Shown here: piece after piece, positions 54,013 through 64,000 of the stretch
How positions within the stretch are numbered: position 1 is the first letter of the stretch
Layout: the number at the start of each line of letters is the position of its first letter
Assembly (NCBI GenBank): GCA_037951105.1
Contig: JBAMJV010003810.1
Coordinates: forward strand, 62,001 to 126,000
DNA length: 64,000 nt
Direction of reading: 5' to 3'
Source of the DNA: Echinarachnius parma
Lineage: Eukaryota > Echinodermata > Echinoidea > Clypeasteroida > Echinarachniidae
Program-made: the position numbers and the translations under genes
Notes under the pieces: generated by a model
The model's input: the letters and a program-made list of their open reading frames with translations, nothing else
Databases searched by the model: none
What the model was told of the DNA's origin: nothing

Positions 54013-57000
54013 GGTATTGAGATTCAGTTGTACAGTACATGTACATGTATGTATAAAGATGAAGACTGGAAAAAAATTACTTTGGCTTGATTTCTTTTAA
54101 ATTTAAAACAAGACTTATTTAAAAGTTTTAAAAAAGAAAAAAGAAATATGTTAAATATTGAGCATATCCCAGTAATTTTGGAGCTGCTAAGAAAAAACAC
54201 ACACATGAGGGTATAAAGTCTCAAGAGGGATATATCCCATAATTTCTTCCTTAAAGCCCCCAAATCACAGAGGGGCTCAGGATTGTAAAATACTTTCTTT
54301 TCTTGCAATACATAGATCTACATGTACATGATGTACCTTCAATGCCTTGATGATTCACAAGTTTTATGTTTCACAATCCACAAAAACCAAGATTTGAGAA
54401 GCTAACAAATTGAAGATGAAAAATGTGAGGACCTGTCATTCTTGGCTTATTGACAACGTGGAAGTGGAAGCACCAGCAAAAGCCAATATCCTCTAATCAA
54501 CTTCATGTTGTATTACTCGTTACACTTTATGATAGATGACAACAATGTGAGAAAACAGCTGTGTTTGGGATAGTCCTTAAGACTCGTAAAAGTCCTGATC
54601 ATCATATTCATATCCTTTGAAAAATATTTTATTTTGGTATTGTGTATACGACTCGAACATTTCTGTACAATCATTCAACATTCCCAGCCTAAAATTGCTC
54701 TGCCTTGATCCTCTCTAGGTTAAACCTATAGCTCACCACACACTTGATCCGATCCAATCCGACAAACGACTATGGATCAGAACTATATTATATGCACATC
54801 TTGCTCTAGTTCAGATACACAGTTGTTTGTTGGATCAGAATTGGATATTGGGCCATATTTTAACGAGATCTCTTTTATTCATTTTACAACTTTCTAGCGT
54901 GTATACTGTTTTGTTTGTATTCATTTTTTTTTGTTTAGGCAGACAGTAACAGAGATGATTTCTCTAATGTTAAGAACTTATGGTACACATGAAAATTACA
55001 CAGCTCTGGTTGAATTCCTGCCTTCTCATTCTTGGCACATGTACATTGAAGAGGAAGCACCAACGAAAGCCAATATCCTCTAAAACTCTCCCAATCAACT
55101 TCATTGTATGATTATTTACCCAATAAGATGAAACAACTGTCCACACAAATCCACTGAATCTCAGGGAAATTGTACTGAATGGCTTCATGGCTTTTGTCCA
55201 TTTCATACTTACAACACATTTCAAACAATTCCACAATTTGTATTACATGCTCGAAATCAGCACTGGCCCGCTGGCCTGAGGCCAGGCCAGCAAATATATG
55301 ATTGTGGTCACAAACATTTCTTTTACTGTCACAAATTTTATTTGCCTCAATGGGCAACCAAATATAACAGAATTCCTTTCCCCCCTTTGTTTTAGACAAC
55401 CAAACCAGGTTTCGGGCCACCAAAATTTGATAACCCTTGATTTTCAATGACCAACGGGGCCACTGAGGAAAATAGGTTCATTTTGGGCAAATTCAAGCCT
55501 CCACACTAACTTCGTCGGTGACATTACGTACCGGCGAATCTTCAAATTTCGGTCGATTTTTAGATTTTGAGTTTTTGGCATATTTTTGATGTCTATACCC
55601 AACTCTATCACAATTTTGTCTCTATTTTCGAATATCAATTTCTGAAAATCAATGATATCGTGAATTTTGAAGACTGAAATTCAGATATGTGATAGAGTTG
55701 TTTTCCTACTTGCCCATTGTGGCAAGTAAAATCATGAATGTTCACATTTGACTTGCCCAAACAGAAAATTGACTTGCCTGCTTATTTATAGATGATATCT
55801 AAACATAAGGAATTACAGTCAAACCTGTCTTAGCGGCCACCTGTCTATAGCAGCCAACCTGCCTATAGTGGCCACTCAAAGTGATCCCTTGCAGAGAAAA
55901 ACAGTGTAATTGAACCTGTCTATAGAGGTCACCTGTCTACAGTGGCCACATTTCTTGTCTCCCTTGGTGGCCACTATAGACAGGTTTGACTGTACATAAT
56001 TCACTTGGAGTTGACCAATAATTTAGTTTCCCAATCGAGCAAACAAACTAGGCTATTTATGAAATTTTACTTGCCCCGGGCTATAGGGCAAGTGCTAGGG
56101 TCGAGCCCGAGATACTGTATGATTCAAATTTATACACTGTAGCTACTTAAATCATTATTGACCTTATAATTGCAAAGAATTAATATCGTGCCAAACATGA
56201 AGGCAAACAAAGTTTCTGTTTAAAAATAATGATAAACCGGAGAAACCCTATTTTTTGCTCATATTTCATTTATATTACAATATATTTCTGGTCAGTTTCC
56301 TTATGTTTGAAATAAAAAGTAATATTAAAACAGTATGATCATACTGTTGGCTTTGGCCCTGATCTAAAGATAAGTGTCCATGCACATTATCTATAAAAAA
56401 AAACCATAAAAAAACAGTCCCAGCTAGCAGCAGTTTATATTTCCTTTGTGTTTTCTTTTATCCTCTAAAGTCTCTGCAATAATTGGTGGAAGCTGTGGTC
56501 GATGACAAATCCAAAACCAACAATGTTTTGTTTTTTACATTGTAGTATAAAAACTTAGGCAGTCAGTCAATGCCATATTTTCTATAATTTTCCCACGAGG
56601 ATTTCATACAGACTGCAAATCTTGAAAAAGTGCCAATGTATTAAACAGAGTATACAATCTGTCTAGAAGACAATTATAGTTACATTATTAACTTTAATAA
56701 TGAACACAGCAGGATGGCACAAAGTTAGCTTGATTATTTTCATTTTCAGAGAAAACTTTTTATTATAAATTGAATGTAACGAGAGTAAAGAAACACAAAA
56801 CTGCATTCAACTTTGGGAAATAAGGCCTTTTTTACTTATGATATATTGGTTTACTGATTTTTGTGCAAATACATGAAAGGGTCTTTAAAGCTCTACATGA
56901 ATTCACTACATGAATTCTACCTAAAACTGCAACATTATCACAGCTACCACATGCAGTTGGTGGGGCTCTTGAGTGGGCCACTTCCTGTTGTGTCTGGGTA

Positions 57001-58007
57001 TATTCTACAAAATGTTAAACAAATATACACATTTAGTTTCACCCAGGTAAGCAAACTTTTAATTTAATTTCAGCGTAAACTTGTCTGCCCAGTCCGGACC
57101 TATGAGAAGATTGCAGTAATTGATAAAAGTGCAAACACATCCAACCTACATACCTATGTGACCCACATGTACCAGTGCTGAACCTTTTATCCGGAGACGT
57201 GTGCTTCCATTACCATGACAAAACAATTTAATATACTTCATCCAATTTCTTAAACTGCCGCATGCTGAAAATAAGTGTATTTGAAAAAGATGATGCATCT
57301 AAATGTAGCCTACATCATTCACACATCATTTCAACAATACCCCATGGATCTTAATACAGGTCTGCAAGTTTTAGTTAAACATTTATCTTGCTGAAATGGT
57401 AACTCTTGAAACTTGTACTTTTGTATTTAGACAAACTATCATCTTCAATGAAGCACATTTTGCAATATAGGTGAAAATCAAAATCTAGTTGCTGTGGACC
57501 AAAACAAATTTTGAGTGGCCAGTGCTAATTTCAAGCCCTGAATTATACGACAAATTCTCCTGTGTGCAACATAAAGACCACTGCACACTACATGATTTAG
57601 GATCTCAACTATAGAGTGGTCAAGTGTGACCATCATTTATTTCAATAGGAAATCTCTCGTTATTTTGCTCTGGTTCATAACGTTACGAATCAGAGCAAAA
57701 TAACAGTAATTTTCTATTGAAAGCTATAATTTATTCGGATGGTCATATCTCAACCAATACTCGATTGATTTTCAACCTTTGGGCATTATTTGTTATGCTT
57801 TTTTAAATTGAGAATTCTAAAAATAGATATGATATCACAGCTTCGGAACTCTATACCACATGCTTTAAATATGATACACATCTTGTTTTAAAGTTAAAAT
57901 ATATGCAGTTGTTCCTCGGATCCAATTTAGTCGTGCAGTGTGCGGTGGGTTCAAGATGGTTGGTTTTTACATTTAGAAAAAAAGTAAGACAAAATTGGAA
58001 AACATAC
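54013..58007 (-). other. RYBP intron; no further exon recognised
   Basis: Scanned for a phase-2-symmetric exon encoding the Lys-rich middle of RYBP; none was convincing. Apart from the Tc1-like element at 55816-55992 the interval is unclassified AT-rich DNA. Confidence 0.5.
55816..55992. mobile_element. Tc1/mariner-like MITE (CAGTCAAACCTGTC)
   Basis: Starts CAGTCAAACCTGTCTTAG and ends ATAGACAGGTTTGACTG, flanked by TA on both sides. Interior repeats of tggccac in both orientations. A fragment related to it is seen at 63645-63740. Confidence 0.85.
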
Positions 58008-58127
58008 CTGCTTTTCCTTGGTCCCACGTTGCCCTTTCTGAGATGCTTTGGTTGATGTAGCCCTCCAGGGGACAATAATTGTTGCGCCCTCTGTTGAGCA
58101 ACGACAGTGGCATTCAGTCTTGGCTTC
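58008..58127 (-). CDS. RYBP: RYBP middle exon
   Basis: A G completes the Arg codon after the zinc finger, giving KPRLNATVVAQQRAQQLL, which matches the vertebrate R-K-P-R-I-N-x-x-L-V-A-Q-Q-V-A-Q-Q stretch. The rest is basic (KHLRKGNVGPRKS). The exon ends phase 2 at gtatgt, matching the terminal exon. Confidence 0.93.
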
Positions 58128-58470
58128 CTGTTGGCAACAAGAAAAGAATATTATTATTTTAACATTAGTTCTATTTATGATACTAAATACAGAAATAAAT
58201 GTGTACTCATTAAAGAGTTGTGCCAAACACTAATAAGTTTGTTTTAGTTTTGCACAAACATTTTAGTGGCATTGATGGTTAATTGCAGTCTCTACCTGTT
58301 TTAATTAGACTTCTAAGATTCAGATTACATTTGTTACACCCCTCCCCTTCCTAGACAGTTCCTCACTTAGGCTACAATAAACTAAGCCACTTGGTTTGTG
58401 TAGCATTTATACATCATAAATGTGTATATAATTGTATTTATAAAAAAAAATTGAAAAGGGTTTCATCATT

Positions 58471-58625
58471 CATGGGAAGTACCCCAATACAAGGGCCTCC
58501 ATGGCTCGATGGTTGAGCACTGGTCTAGCAATCCGCTCATGGGAAGTACCCCAATACAAGGGCCTCCATGGCTCGATGGTTGAGCACTGGTCTAGCAATC
58601 CACAGGTCTCGGGTTTGATTCATGG
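58471..58625 (+). mobile_element. tRNA-derived SINE with duplicated head
   Basis: The A-box region (TGGCTCGATGG) and its upstream catgggaagtaccccaatac occur twice, 64 bp apart, and the second copy is followed by a B box (GGGTTTGATTC). The duplication probably arose after insertion. Confidence 0.65.
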
Positions 58626-59739
58626 TGAAGCTTATTTTTCTTTGCTCATTTTCATTAAAATTTACAATGCATTTACTGTTTTGTTTTGGTACCAAATGGA
58701 GAGATGTGTGATGTTGTATCATATTAGGCGCTATATTATCAACCTATTATATTATTATGTGTGCAGAGCCATATGATTCATGCGACCTCTTTAACTTGCC
58801 TTAACTGACAAATCACTCAGCTACTTTGACTTTCAGAATTACAATACATGTACATAATTAATCTGGCACACTAATCATAGTGACAGGAAATCTGTGCAGC
58901 CACGGAAGAGCTCATTCATTTCATTCTGCTCTATCTCATACAACTGACCTAGATTTAGCTTCCCCATTGATAATCTCAGCATCAATTTTCTTGCATAATC
59001 CCCTTTATTTCTTAATCATGTACAGTATTGTATTAATATCTACAAACCAGTCCAAGAAGAGGAAGTGAGCAAACCCTGTGCCCCCCCCCCCCCCCCCCCT
59101 CCGGTTCCTGTGTAAGTATCTTAAAGGTACAACATCAATTGCATCCGTCTGGATCTGGATTGGCATCTGCAATGACTCTGTGTGGATACTGTCAATTCAA
59201 ATTAGAATACATGTTTGTTCACAGTTAAACCAACTAGTGTTTCATATTAAATGTTTCAGACTATCTGGGAAGGTGAAATTAAAGAAGCTTTATAAATTAC
59301 AATGTCCGCAGAAATCACAATTCTACTCAATGAGAATTAAAGATTGAGGTTATAGGCACCATTGGCATTTGAAAGTTGAAATATCGGGTACAAAATTGAG
59401 TTAGATAGTTGCCACTGCTTTTTTGTGTGTGTGAAAAACTGAAAATGTATAAATGTTAATTAATATGAGAACAAAATATCAAATAAATGTTATTTTAAAG
59501 GTAAATGCCTCATAAAGAAAAAGAGGCCCCTAAGATCTATAGCTCTTGTTGAGTTACGTCCCACATCCACCCCAGGAAGTAGCATGGTCTGAGGCATGGC
59601 TGGAACATCCCTATTACCACACTTCCTAATTTAATCTGATTCAGACACTCTTGTTGGGAACCCTGGCACACACAAATCTCCAGAGGGCATGCTCTCATAA
59701 ATCTATGAGGATACATGTACTTCAAGCAACTTTTCACTA

Positions 59740-60877
59740 CCGTATTTGTCGGTGTATTACCCGCTCCGGTGTATTAACCGCATCCCTAACTTTTGGGGTT
59801 TTCCATGAAAAAAAAAAAAAATTTGATAGTAAAATTCTTGATTTTTAGATGGTCAAAATGTGCCGAGGATAAGTAAAAAACATAATTCTTTTTCAGAGAG
59901 TTTTGGTCTATGAAATATAATTAAATTTACTGAAGTCTATGAAGCACATAAAGGAAATTATGAGCCCCTTCCCCGGATTTTGTTGAGTAATTGAGTTTAC
60001 CAGAAAATACAACATGGAACACTATACATGGGACTGTAGTAAATTCTAGCAGAAAAACGAAGACAAAACAACAAAAATTAATTAAAACGGAGATAAAAAA
60101 AATGTACCTTGATATGTTATTCCTTCTTACAAGTTCAGATTTGGTTAAATCTACCCTTGAAAATTGTTTTCAAGGGTTGAAAATTGTTTTTGGAGATGAA
60201 AAATTGCGATCGTATTAAACTTGCAAGTGCTGGTACTGTGCAGGTTTGATTTGACTGAAATTAGCAATCAATCACGATAGGATTGGCTAACTTAAGTCAA
60301 GACTGAAATTAGCCAATCCTATCGTGATTGATTGCTAATTTCAGTCAAATCAAACCTGCACTTGCAAGTTTAATACGATCGCAATTTTTCATCTCCAAAA
60401 ACAATTTTCAACCCTTGAAAACAATTTTCAAGGGTAGATTTAACCAAATCTGAACTTGTAAGAAGGAATAACATATCAAGGTACAGTTTTTTAATCTCCG
60501 TTTTAATTAAGTTTTGTTGTTTTGTCTTCGTTTTTCTGCTAGAATTTATTACAGTCCCATGTATAGTGTTCCGTGTTGTATTTTCTGGTAAACTCAATTA
60601 CTCAACAAAATCCGGGGAAGGGGCTCATAATTTCCTTTATGTGCTTCAGAGACTTCAGTAAATTGAATTATATTTCATAGACCAAAACTCTCTGGAAAAG
60701 AATTATGTTTTTTTACTTATCCTCGGCACATTTTGACCATCTAAAAATCAAGAATTTTACTATCAAAAATTTTTTTTTTTCATGCAATTTTTCCTATCTC
60801 CGTGTATAAACCGCACCCCCCTTTTCGTCGGTAATTCCGTCGGGAAAACCATGCGGTTAATACACCGACAAATACGG
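59740..60877. mobile_element. Large palindromic element, 1.14 kb, TA flanks
   Basis: Two arms of about 560 bp are inverted copies, with the centre near 60300. Termini CCGTATTTGTCGGTGTATTA and inverse; TA on both sides (59738-59739, 60878-60879). Identical 75-codon ORFs on opposite strands (59991-60218 plus, 60370-60597 minus) simply reflect the palindrome. Confidence 0.88.
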
Positions 60878-61518
60878 TATTCACTTTTCACTATTCACTA
60901 ATAACCTTAACCCTTTATTATATCTGTCACTAGTTCAAAAGTTGGAATAATCAAATTTTCTGACTTTTGTATTTCTGAATGTATCCCCTGAATCTCAGCT
61001 TCCGGTGGTATAGATTATAAAACTTGTCATCAGAATTCATAAATCAATCAAAGACATCTAGACACTGTATTGACAAAATCAACTATTTCTCATTTTTCTT
61101 CAGACTTTGTACGGGTTTTGCACTTTTGTGGCAATGGGTCAGATAAAACATGAGCAGTAAAGCCAGCAAAATAATGTTTTCTTTGTAACAATGTAGCATG
61201 TACTGGGTAGTGGAAATATCTAAACAGGCTTCTCCTAACATTAGTTGAAGGAAGCAATGATAATGTACATGTAGGTAGCATGGTTTGAGGCTATGAGACA
61301 TGATGGCTAACATCCACATTGCGACGGTACTTCCTAATCTAATCTGATTCAGACATTCTCGGAGGGAAACATGGCACAGACTCATCTACAGAGGGCCTGC
61401 TTCTACAAAGCATTATAAGGATACATCAAGTGACCTCAAATGAGCCTACATGTAAATAGTCTGAAAAAAGAACACAAATCTCTATTGCCTCTGTGCAGTT
61501 TTGGTAAAGTCTAAAGTA

Positions 61519-61627
61519 GTGCTGTAACCGATCATCGGATCGGCATGCCGATCACGATCCGATCATACATGATCGGACCATTTTTGCCGATTTCCGATCA
61601 TTCAGAAAAAATCGGAAGATCGGATCG

Positions 61628-61676
<49 letters not shown>

Positions 61677-62059
61677 TTTTTTTTTTCTTTGGAAAATGAT
61701 CCCAAAAAACATATTTTGGGAATATAAATGAATACCAAAGCAACATATATCCATATGAATAAGCCCAAGGTAATCTTGTATGGGTATGCTTTCATTTAAA
61801 ACTGATTACCTCTCCTTTTACAAAATTACTCACGCCGATTTTGAGCTTAGTCCCATGTGATTAATTTGGCGTAACCTTTAAGAATCACATGGGACTAAGC
61901 TCAAAATCGGCGTGAGTAATTTTGTAAAAGAAGAGGTAATCAGTTTGAAATGAAAGCATACCCGTACAAGATTACCTTGGGCTTATTAATATGGATATAT
62001 GTTGCTTTGGTATTCATTTATTTTCCCAAAATGTGTTTTTGGGGGATCATTTTCCAAAG

Positions 62060-62110
<51 letters not shown>

Positions 62111-62207
62111 CCGATCATCCGATCCCGATCATCGATCCGATTTCGAAGATCGATAAATTTTTGCCGATCCCATCAAACGATCCGATCATCAAGGTCAGTT
62201 ACAGCAC
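61519..62207. mobile_element. Palindromic element with CCGATC clusters and poly-A/poly-T arms, TA flanks
   Basis: Starts GTGCTGTAACCGATCAT and ends TCAGTTACAGCAC, each bordered by TA. Many GATCGG/CCGATC motifs lie near both ends, then a ~43-base A run (left) and ~50-base T run (right). The centre is near 61865. Confidence 0.85.
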
Positions 62208-62770
62208 TAGTCTAAAGAGAGTACAGTTTTGGTGAAACTGAATTTTAGGAACCAAAACGTGCAGTGCTGCACCATTACATTACAAACTAATAGTTAACTC
62301 CACCATGCTCGAAAGGTATACAAAATTACAAACGACTAAGTAAAAAGCCTGTTATCATTCAGAAAGAGCCATTACAACTCAAGGGCGCTCTCTAAAAAGT
62401 CTTGGTTTCAACCATTTAAAATTTTTAATTGTACATACGTGATAATTTGTTAAAATAATGATTTTAGAGAGATCTTAAACAACTACATGTACTTGTATTT
62501 TAAAAACATCTTTTGTCAATTTTTGAAGTGTAAGTATTTTTTTTTTTCTTAAATCATCAAATAAACCTGGGGTCCCTGGTTTATTCCGATCAGATATATT
62601 TATTGATATTTCTTCTGTTCTGAACTGATTTTGATCAAATAAAGTTTATTCTGTCATTAAAATTGTATGCTCTTTCAAATTTGACACTCAGTTTTGTACT
62701 TTTTCATTACCTCGCAAACAAATTATTTCCTGCAGCACTCTCTATATACCAAAACTCAACTATCCCTTTA

Positions 62771-63635
62771 CACGCACCTCTTGACCCCCGGGAAAGGTGC
62801 CTCATTGTACCGATGTGCGTCACCCTTTTATGAACCATGACACACCCTCCGTCAGAAAAAGTGACTCACCATTAGGAAACATTGACGCATATTTGAGTAA
62901 AAATTGAGACGCACCATTTCATGAAAATGACGGTCCTATTGGTCCTACTGACGAACCTTGTGACTAGGGCTGAGTCATCACGGTTATTTTATAAACAAGG
63001 TACCGATGGACTTGCACCGGTCGGGAAGTGGTGCTTATTTTTAAAATTTTTATAAACACCCTATAGTGTCGTGGGAAACACACTGGCCTACATGTACATG
63101 TAGGCGCGCGCTCATTGCGTTTTACTACTTTAAGGAAAATTTAGCAACATATAATTTTCTCATATTCAAAAAAGTGGTTAGTAAAAAATTAGGTCATGTA
63201 TTTATTAGCAGTAACACATTGCTGCTTATGAATATTCATAAGCTAATTTTTTACTAACCACTTTTTTTTTATGAGAAAATTTTATATAATGCTGATAAAT
63301 GCTAAGTAGTAAGCACTTATGGGCGCCTTAGACCAGTGTCGTATGTATTCCAACGACACTACAGGGTGTCTATAAAAAATAAAAACAAATTAAAACAATG
63401 TTTTATTTGTTTTTTTCGGGGCACCGGGTCCGAAAAAATGAAACCGGGACCCGATGGTGACGGTCCGACTCAGCCTTACTTGTGACGCACCTATGGTAAA
63501 GTGACTGACTATGACGTACACATGGGTCAGTGTTGTGACTGACCTTTTGCTTCCATGACGGTACTGTGCGTCATCAATATGGGAGTACATGACGCATCCA
63601 TGACATACCTTTCCCGAGGGTCAAGAGGTGCGTCA
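62771..63635. mobile_element. TIR element with repeated GACGCA/TGCGTC motifs
   Basis: Left end ACGCACCTCTTGACCCCCGG and right end CCGAGGGTCAAGAGGTGCGT are inverted. The interior is dense in TGACGCA/TGACGTA-type motifs. It is split by the hAT-like element at 62965-63478. Confidence 0.75.
62965..63478. mobile_element. hAT-like palindromic element, 8-bp duplication CTTGTGAC
   Basis: Starts TAGGGCTGAGTCATCACGG and ends GACGGTCCGACTCAGCCTTA. CTTGTGAC lies on both sides (62957-62964, 63479-63486). Long inverted arms include agtggttagtaaaaaatta. No coding capacity. Confidence 0.82.
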
Positions 63636-63903
63636 TACAAATGACACCTGTATAATGGCCACCAAAAGCGATCTCCTGCAGGTCACCTTTCTACAGTGGC
63701 CACTTGTTTCTCTTTGGTGGTCACTATTTGTTTGTCTGTACTTCATGTGTGTGCATACTTGAACTTATCTCAGGCTGTCAAGCTCTGTCTGTCAATACCT
63801 CTTGTTAGTTTCTAAACTAATTCAAACTAAGTTGGAACTTTGGAAGGATATTTTATGAAATAACCCCCAAAATAGATATCCGAACTATAAGAGTATCACT
63901 CAC

Positions 63904-64000
63904 CTAGTGGAGGTACCCTTCCTGACATCACACATCTCACACTTGAACGCTTCAGAGCGGTTACGGTACGTGCACACACTGCAGTCCCAGTAGTTCCCTT
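63904..64000 (-). CDS. RYBP: RYBP zinc-finger exon (continues past right edge)
   Basis: Reads [20 protein letters not shown], then [12 protein letters not shown], ending phase 2 at gtgagt. The four Cys (C-x2-C...C-x2-C) and WDC-x-x-CT-x-RN match the RanBP2-type zinc finger of RYBP/YAF2 almost residue for residue. Confidence 0.96.

Larger units (their letters stand above)
53716..64000 (-). other. RYBP: Gene span: RYBP/YAF2 orthologue (5' end outside window)
   Basis: Three exons in matching phase give the core of RYBP/YAF2: the RanBP2/NZF-type zinc finger ([11 protein letters not shown], then [14 protein letters not shown]), the following Lys/Gln/Ala-rich segment (KPRLNATVVAQQRAQQ) and the C-terminal block (RPRLKNVDRS, VLITEYREK). 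In animals RYBP/YAF2 joins non-canonical Polycomb repressive complex 1: the zinc finger binds ubiquitin and ubiquitinated H2A, and the C-terminal block binds RING1B. Acts in the nucleus. The Lys-rich acidic middle region of vertebrate RYBP seems absent or lies in an exon I did not find between 53.9 and 58.0 kb. The exon with the start codon lies beyond the right edge. Large introns are filled with transposons. Confidence 0.95.

Noticed and set aside
59991-60597. Two nearly identical 75-codon ORFs on opposite strands
   Set aside because: They are mirror products of the palindromic element and have no homologous motif or gene context.

Overview
The window looks like genomic DNA of an invertebrate animal with intron-rich genes. 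An invertebrate deuterostome such as an echinoderm or hemichordate seems most likely, but that is an impression, not proof. It is AT-rich, full of inverted-repeat DNA transposons, CR1-like and other LINE fragments, tRNA-derived SINEs and long G/C homopolymers. I saw no prokaryotic features, CRISPR arrays, rRNA genes or intact tRNA genes.

Two protein-coding genes on the minus strand are well supported, with matching exon phases. (1) About 25.7 kb down to 3.6 kb, running off the left edge: a secreted or membrane ADAM-family gene. Its order is signal peptide, propeptide, furin-like site, reprolysin-type metalloprotease domain, truncated disintegrin domain, a long Ser/Thr/Pro/Glu-rich linker, then at least four immunoglobulin domains, the first three of which resemble L1CAM/neurofascin Ig1-Ig3. 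The catalytic Glu of the zinc motif is replaced by Ser, so it is probably a non-proteolytic adhesion or receptor protein. (2) From beyond 64.0 kb down to 53.7 kb: a RYBP/YAF2 orthologue (Polycomb PRC1 component), with the RanBP2-type zinc-finger exon, a middle exon and the conserved C-terminal exon in view.

Within a large ADAM intron, on the plus strand, lies a probable small two-exon gene (16.2-18.0 kb) of unknown family. Its first coding exon is split by an 823-bp foldback transposon. A possible minus-strand promoter with a palindromic RFX X-box and a 34-codon ORF lies at 30.8-30.9 kb, and may instead be the distal first exon of the ADAM gene.

The most striking pattern is local exon duplication: five ADAM exons, and probably the last RYBP exon, have one or more decayed partial copies beside the functional exon. 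The region between the genes (26-53 kb) is a transposon graveyard. It holds a three-level nest of hAT-like elements with readable 8-bp target duplications (38.1-40.4 kb), a hAT inside a piggyBac-like MITE (34.3-35.8 kb), an old satellite-like array split by the nest, a 12-bp minisatellite open on both strands (46.7-47.6 kb), and several element families that share a d(GCGAAGC) mini-hairpin motif and long G tracts. No second complete gene was recognised between 31 and 53 kb.
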